A DNA stretch of 10,089 bases from Methanobacteriota archaeon. GTDB taxonomy: Archaea; Halobacteriota; Bog-38; Methanoflorentales; Methanoflorentaceae. Below the pieces are notes generated by a model that was not told the origin of the DNA, searched no databases, and saw only the letters and a list, made by a program, of their open reading frames with translations. The position numbers and the translations under genes were made by a program. Every line of letters begins with the position of its first letter. Within the stretch, counting starts at the first letter, position 1. The stretch spans positions 5,868 to 15,956 of the forward strand of contig PMYA01000031.1 in the NCBI GenBank assembly GCA_003170935.1, read 5' to 3'. Shown here one piece after another: positions 6,579 through 10,089 of this stretch.

Positions 6579-8132
6579 GTGAGCGAAGCGCAAACCGTCG
6601 TCCTACGACGAGAGGATTTCGACGCCGTTGTGTTCGATATGGACGGGGTAGTCACTAAGACCGCCGCGGTCCACGCCGCCGCGTGGAAACGACTCTTCGA
6701 CGACTACATGAAGGAGCTCTTGCGGAGTATGGGCAAGGATTGGCGTCCATTCGACATAGAGGTCGACTATCGCCAGTACGTCGACGGGAAACCACGCTAC
6801 GATGGGGTTCGTAGCTTCCTAGCCTCGCGAGGCATCGTCCTTCCTGAGGGCATGTCCGATGATCCAGCCGACGTGGACACGGTGTGCGGGCTCGGAAACC
6901 GAAAGAACGGTTACTTCTTGGAGGAGCTCGAGCAGCACGGGGTAAGCGTATTCGAGAGCACCGTCAGGCTCGTCCGCATTCTCCACGGCGTCGGCATCGG
7001 GACTGCCATCATCTCGGCGAGTAAAAACATGGCGCTCGTCCTCGGCGCTGGGGGCGTCGGCGACCTTTTCTCGGTCTTTGTGGACGGCATCACGACGGCT
7101 GAGATGGGACTACCGGGCAAGCCAGATCCGGCCGTCTTCATTGAGGCTGCGCGCAGGCTTGGCGCCACTATAGAGCGCACCGTTGTTGTCGAAGACGCCC
7201 GCGCCGGTGTGGAGGCCGGCCGCCGGGGCGGATTCGGCTTTGTGATTGGGGTCGACCGCACAGGCGATACCGAAGGTCTGCTTGCCGCGGGTGCCGATAT
7301 AGTGGTCTCCGATTTGGCGGACGTGGTTGTGGACCCTCCTTTTAATCCGTCGGCCATAGTCTGTGCGGGCGACATCGACAGGCGGCTCAGGCAGGCCACG
7401 CCGGCGTTCTTCCTCGACTATGATGGTACGCTAACCCCGATCGTGGCACACCCGGACCTGGCCGTCCTTTCCGATGATATTAGATTGGCAGTCGAGCGCC
7501 TAGCGGCGCGCTTCCCGGTGGCAATTATCAGCGGTCGCGACTTGGCCGACGTTCGCAGGATGGTCGGCATCGATGGCATCGTGTACGCAGGCTCGCATGG
7601 GTGCGACGTTGACGCTCCGGAAGCGCTGGGGGGGCATGTTCAGCACGGCCTTGAGGCCGTCGATGACGTGGCAGCGGCGCGCGCCGCTCTCACGAACAAG
7701 GTGGAGGACATTCCCGGAGCCTGGGTGGAGCACAAGACCTTCGCGGTTACGGTGCACTACCGCCAGACGCCTCCCGACCAGGTGCCGCGCGTCAAGGCCG
7801 CTTTCGATGAGGTCGCTGCTGGCTTCCCCGGGCTGAGCAGGGCCACCGGTAAGATGGTCCTCGAGCTGCGGCCGGGCATCCCCTGTTACGACAAGGGCAA
7901 GGCGCTGCTATGGCTTCTGGAGCGGCTTGAAATGGCCAGCGGGACTCACGTGCCGGTTTACATCGGCGACGACGACACCGACGAAGACGCTTTCCGGGCG
8001 ATCGCTGGGCGCGGTGTGGGCGTGCGCATCGGCGACCCACACGAGGTGACCGCTGCTGACTACACCCTCGCCGATGTTGGGGCGGTTCTAGAGTTCTTCC
8101 ATGCGCTCCTCGCCTTGGAGGAGCCGTCGTGA
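6579..8132 (+). CDS. otsB: Beta-phosphoglucomutase-like HAD / trehalose-6-phosphate phosphatase two-domain protein
   Basis: This 517-residue cytosolic protein contains two HAD phosphatase-fold domains. Domain 1 (about 13-250) resembles beta-phosphoglucomutase: nucleophile motif FDMDG (Asp20, Asp22), then HAAAW, Ser146 in IISAS, Lys181 in GKPDP and the acidic pair Glu205-Asp206 in VVVEDARAG. Domain 2 (about 275-510) is trehalose-6-phosphate phosphatase: LDYDGTL (Asp280, Asp282), SGRDLADVR (Ser318), Lys439 in DKGKAL and GDDDTDEDAF (464-473). Domain 2 would hydrolyse trehalose-6-phosphate to trehalose. Domain 1 would convert beta-glucose-1-phosphate to glucose-6-phosphate. The layout matches the N-terminal two thirds of Mycobacterium tuberculosis OtsB1 (Rv2006). 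As I recall it, that protein has a degraded first HAD motif, whereas the catalytic residues here look complete. The GTG start was chosen from its ribosome site; an in-frame extension back to 6486 is open. The gene overlaps the GH65 gene by 4 bases. No trehalose-6-phosphate synthase gene is visible. Confidence 0.88.
   Translation: MSEAQTVVLRREDFDAVVFDMDGVVTKTAAVHAAAWKRLFDDYMKELLRSMGKDWRPFDIEVDYRQYVDGKPRYDGVRSFLASRGIVLPEGMSDDPADVDTVCGLGNRKNGYFLEELEQHGVSVFESTVRLVRILHGVGIGTAIISASKNMALVLGAGGVGDLFSVFVDGITTAEMGLPGKPDPAVFIEAARRLGATIERTVVVEDARAGVEAGRRGGFGFVIGVDRTGDTEGLLAAGADIVVSDLADVVVDPPFNPSAIVCAGDIDRRLRQATPAFFLDYDGTLTPIVAHPDLAVLSDDIRLAVERLAARFPVAIISGRDLADVRRMVGIDGIVYAGSHGCDVDAPEALGGHVQHGLEAVDDVAAARAALTNKVEDIPGAWVEHKTFAVTVHYRQTPPDQVPRVKAAFDEVAAGFPGLSRATGKMVLELRPGIPCYDKGKALLWLLERLEMASGTHVPVYIGDDDTDEDAFRAIAGRGVGVRIGDPHEVTAADYTLADVGAVLEFFHALLALEEPS
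8117..8123 (+). promoter_or_regulatory. Ribosome binding site of the GH65 gene
   Basis: GGAGGAG, inside the end of the otsB-like gene, lies 5 bases before GTG 8129-8131. The GTGA overlap of start and stop (8129-8132) indicates translational coupling and fixes the start of the next gene. Confidence 0.75.
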
Positions 8133-10089
8133 GCGGCATCGGCCAGGCTGCCTCTGGGCAGAGCGGAGACCAATGGACGCTAGTCTATGAGGGGTATCGT
8201 CCGGAGGACGAAGGTTTGCGCGAAACCCTCTGTGCAGTGGGCAATGGGTACTTCATGACCCGAGGCGCCTGTGCACAGAGCTCTGCGGACCGCTTACACT
8301 ACCCGGGAACATATCTCGCCGGCGGTTTCAATCGCTTGGTCAGCGCCGTGGCTGGACGAACCATCGAGAACGAGGATCTCGTCAACCTGCCCAACTGGCT
8401 TCCTCTCACGTTCCGTATAGACGATGGTCCGGAGTTTAGTGTCGATAGCGCTGAGCTGCTGCAGTACCGGCAGGAACTCGATCTCCGCCAGGGCATTCTG
8501 AAGCGCTCGCTGGTCTTTAGGGACAACGCGGGCCGCGAGACCGAGCTGATCGAGCGCCGCTTCGTCAGCATGGCTGATAAGAACCTCGCGGCCCTCGAAG
8601 TGACGCTCACTGCGCGTAATTGGTCCGGCCACATCACCTTTCTATCGGCACTCGACGGGTCGGTCGTTAACGCCGGCGTGCCGCGATACCTCGACCTCGC
8701 GTCAGACCACCTCAAACCCATCGCCGCTTCGCAACCGGATCCCGACACGATTTGCTTGGTTGTGGAGACCTCGCAGTCGCACATCCGTATCGCCGAGGTT
8801 GCGCGCACGCAGCTGAAGGTTGCCGGCGACACCACGCCCATCGCCGCTGAGCTGAGCGAGCGGACCGGTTACGTAGGGCTGGTGCTGCATGTAGCGGCTC
8901 AGTGCGGCGTTCCACTGGCGGTCGAGAAGACCGTCGCCCTGTGTACGTCACGTGAAAGTGGCATCTCTGAACCCACGTACGCCGCCCTAACGCGGCTGGA
9001 GGATGCCGGCGACTTCGCCGCCCTTCTTAAAAGCCACGTTGAGGCCTGGGATGCGATCTGGCGCCGCTGCACCATCGACGTAGGTGACGACGATCATGTA
9101 AGCATGCTTCTACACCTCCATGTGTTCCACGTGCTGCAAACCGTCTCGCCGCACACCGTCGACCTCGACGCCGGTCTGCCCGCGCGTGGTCTGCATGGTG
9201 AGGCCTACCGCGGTCACATCTTTTGGGACGAGCTCTATGTGTTTCCGTTTGTGACCAGCGTGTTCCCCGAGATCACGCGGGCGCTGCTAAAGTACCGCTA
9301 TCGAAGGCTGCCGGCGGCTGTGCGGGCGGCCAGCGCAGAAGGGTTCCAGGGGGCTATGTTCCCGTGGCAGAGCGGCAGCGATGGTCGCGAAGAGACACAG
9401 GTGGTACACTTAAACCCGAAGTCCGGGCGCTGGCTGCCGGACAACAGCCGCATTCAGAGGCATGTGAATGTGGCTATTGCCTACAATATCTGGCGCTACT
9501 ATGAGACCAGCGGCGATGCTGCGTTCATGTGCTCATACGGGGCGGAGATGCTGCTGCAGATCGCCCGTTTTCTAGCGAGCCTGACGAGCTTCGACGAGGC
9601 GCGCGGGCGGTTCATGATACGCGGCGTCATGGGGCCTGACGAATACCATGACGCCTACCCGTGGTCCGACGAGCCCGGCATCGATAACAATGCGTACACG
9701 AATATTATGACCTCTTGGGTTCTCCAGCGTGCTCTCGATGCGCTCGACCGGCTCTCAACGCTCAGGCGAGACGAGCTTATACGCTTACTACACATCGACG
9801 AGACCGAGCTCGACCTGTGGCGAGACATCAGCCGTCGTCTCTTGGTGCCGTTTCTTCCAGACGGCGTCATCAGTCAGTTCGAGGGGTACGAACGGCTTGC
9901 GGAGTTCGAGTGGGACGTTTATAAGGCCAAGTACGGCGATATCGCACGCCTCGACCGCATCCTCGAGGCCGAGGGCGACACCCCGAACCGGTATCGGCTG
10001 TCCAAGCAGGCCGACGTCCTCATGCTCTTTTATCTGTTATCGATAGATGAGGTCCAGCGGCTGCTTGCGGGGCTCGGGTACGAGGTGGA
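8129..10089 (+). CDS. Glycoside hydrolase family 65 protein (trehalose/kojibiose phosphorylase-like), 3' end cut off
   Basis: The frame from GTG 8129 is open to the window end: 653 codons with no stop, so the C-terminus is missing (the GH65 part of OtsB1 suggests well over 100 residues more). GH65 enzymes mostly cleave alpha-glucosyl disaccharides with phosphate, releasing beta-glucose-1-phosphate and glucose, in the cytosol. The N-terminal part (about 1-280) has the family's beta-sandwich pattern, with AVGNGYFMTRG, HYPGTY and NLPNWL. The (alpha/alpha)6 barrel follows, with YRGHIFWDEL (360-369), MFPWQSGSDG, the catalytic-acid motif GPDEYH (Glu505), DNNAYTN, ISQFEGY and KQADVLML (from Lys626). 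The FWDEL and PWQSGSDG forms match mycobacterial OtsB1 and Rv3401-type proteins more than classic maltose phosphorylases. The intact Glu505 argues for an active enzyme. The exact disaccharide cannot be read from the sequence. Pairing with trehalose-6-phosphate phosphatase and a beta-phosphoglucomutase-like domain suggests trehalose or a related glucoside. Confidence 0.9.
   Translation, partial: MSGIGQAASGQSGDQWTLVYEGYRPEDEGLRETLCAVGNGYFMTRGACAQSSADRLHYPGTYLAGGFNRLVSAVAGRTIENEDLVNLPNWLPLTFRIDDGPEFSVDSAELLQYRQELDLRQGILKRSLVFRDNAGRETELIERRFVSMADKNLAALEVTLTARNWSGHITFLSALDGSVVNAGVPRYLDLASDHLKPIAASQPDPDTICLVVETSQSHIRIAEVARTQLKVAGDTTPIAAELSERTGYVGLVLHVAAQCGVPLAVEKTVALCTSRESGISEPTYAALTRLEDAGDFAALLKSHVEAWDAIWRRCTIDVGDDDHVSMLLHLHVFHVLQTVSPHTVDLDAGLPARGLHGEAYRGHIFWDELYVFPFVTSVFPEITRALLKYRYRRLPAAVRAASAEGFQGAMFPWQSGSDGREETQVVHLNPKSGRWLPDNSRIQRHVNVAIAYNIWRYYETSGDAAFMCSYGAEMLLQIARFLASLTSFDEARGRFMIRGVMGPDEYHDAYPWSDEPGIDNNAYTNIMTSWVLQRALDALDRLSTLRRDELIRLLHIDETELDLWRDISRRLLVPFLPDGVISQFEGYERLAEFEWDVYKAKYGDIARLDRILEAEGDTPNRYRLSKQADVLMLFYLLSIDEVQRLLAGLGYEV

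Noticed and set aside
6499..6579. A 26-codon plus-strand frame ending in TAG that overlaps GTG 6579 (TAGTG)
   Set aside because: The stop-start overlap looks like coupling, but the peptide has poor codon use and no recognisable features, and no ribosome site precedes its ATG.
6224..6655. A 143-codon minus-strand open frame across the pstS/otsB boundary
   Set aside because: It lies out of frame over the pstS mature domain, whose frame carries clear PstS motifs, and it runs antisense into the otsB-like gene. Its composition (Ser/Thr/Arg-rich, no motifs) is that of a shadow frame.
7792..8139. Arg-rich minus-strand frame at the end of the otsB-like gene
   Set aside because: It is antisense to the conserved trehalose-phosphatase motifs; the Arg/Pro bias is typical of a shadow frame.
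8299..8841. Long minus-strand open frames inside the GH65 gene
   Set aside because: They are antisense to a coding frame with continuous GH65 similarity and are expected in G+C-rich DNA; none shows a motif.
1..10089. CRISPR arrays, tRNA or rRNA genes, insertion sequences, toxin-antitoxin or defence genes
   Set aside because: I read both strands and saw no regularly spaced repeats, RNA-gene signatures, transposase motifs or terminal inverted repeats. All sizeable coding frames are accounted for by metabolism and transport genes.

Overview
The window joins two blocks that look unrelated in composition and orientation. The left block (1-~6480) carries core bacterial metabolism genes, nearly all on the minus strand, with about 50% G+C in the lines I counted by hand. 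The right block (~6487-10089) is a plus-strand trehalose/alpha-glucoside gene pair at about 65% G+C in the sampled lines. The organism is a bacterium. The type-2 pyrF tail, the archaeal-type class I aldolase and especially the OtsB1-like HAD/trehalose-phosphatase/GH65 module (the domain order of Mycobacterium tuberculosis OtsB1) suggest an actinobacterial or related lineage. That is inference from remembered families, not a search.

Layout. 1-180(+): the last 59 residues of orotidine-5'-phosphate decarboxylase (pyrF), which is missing from a simple ORF scan because its start lies outside the window. 199-1125(-): a PfkB-family phosphofructokinase. 1187-2140(-): a class I (DeoC/FbaB-like) fructose-bisphosphate aldolase with a very strong Shine-Dalgarno. 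These two form a small glycolytic operon, aldolase first. 2141-2420 is non-coding and holds a perfect 12-bp palindrome and a weak promoter-like box. 2421-~6482(-): the high-affinity phosphate uptake operon in the order pstS-pstC-pstA-pstB-phoU, tightly packed.

The pstS gene is broken at its 5' end. The reading frame is good back to the lipobox cysteine (codon 6465-6467), but no signal peptide or usual start codon lies upstream in any minus frame. The plus-strand block begins within about 100 bases. I read ~6477-6486 as a junction, either a genomic rearrangement/insertion or an assembly chimera.

Right block. 6579-8132(+): a two-HAD-domain protein, beta-phosphoglucomutase-like followed by trehalose-6-phosphate phosphatase. 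8129-end(+): a GH65 glycoside phosphorylase/hydrolase, overlapping the first gene by 4 nt (GTGA) and cut off by the window end. Together they reproduce, as two coupled genes, the three-domain layout of mycobacterial OtsB1. Here the first HAD domain keeps its D-x-D catalytic pair. A plausible joint role is making trehalose from trehalose-6-phosphate and/or splitting a glucosyl disaccharide by phosphorolysis, with the released beta-glucose-1-phosphate converted to glucose-6-phosphate. No wholly new system is evident. The most notable points are the broken pstS junction and the split OtsB1-type module.
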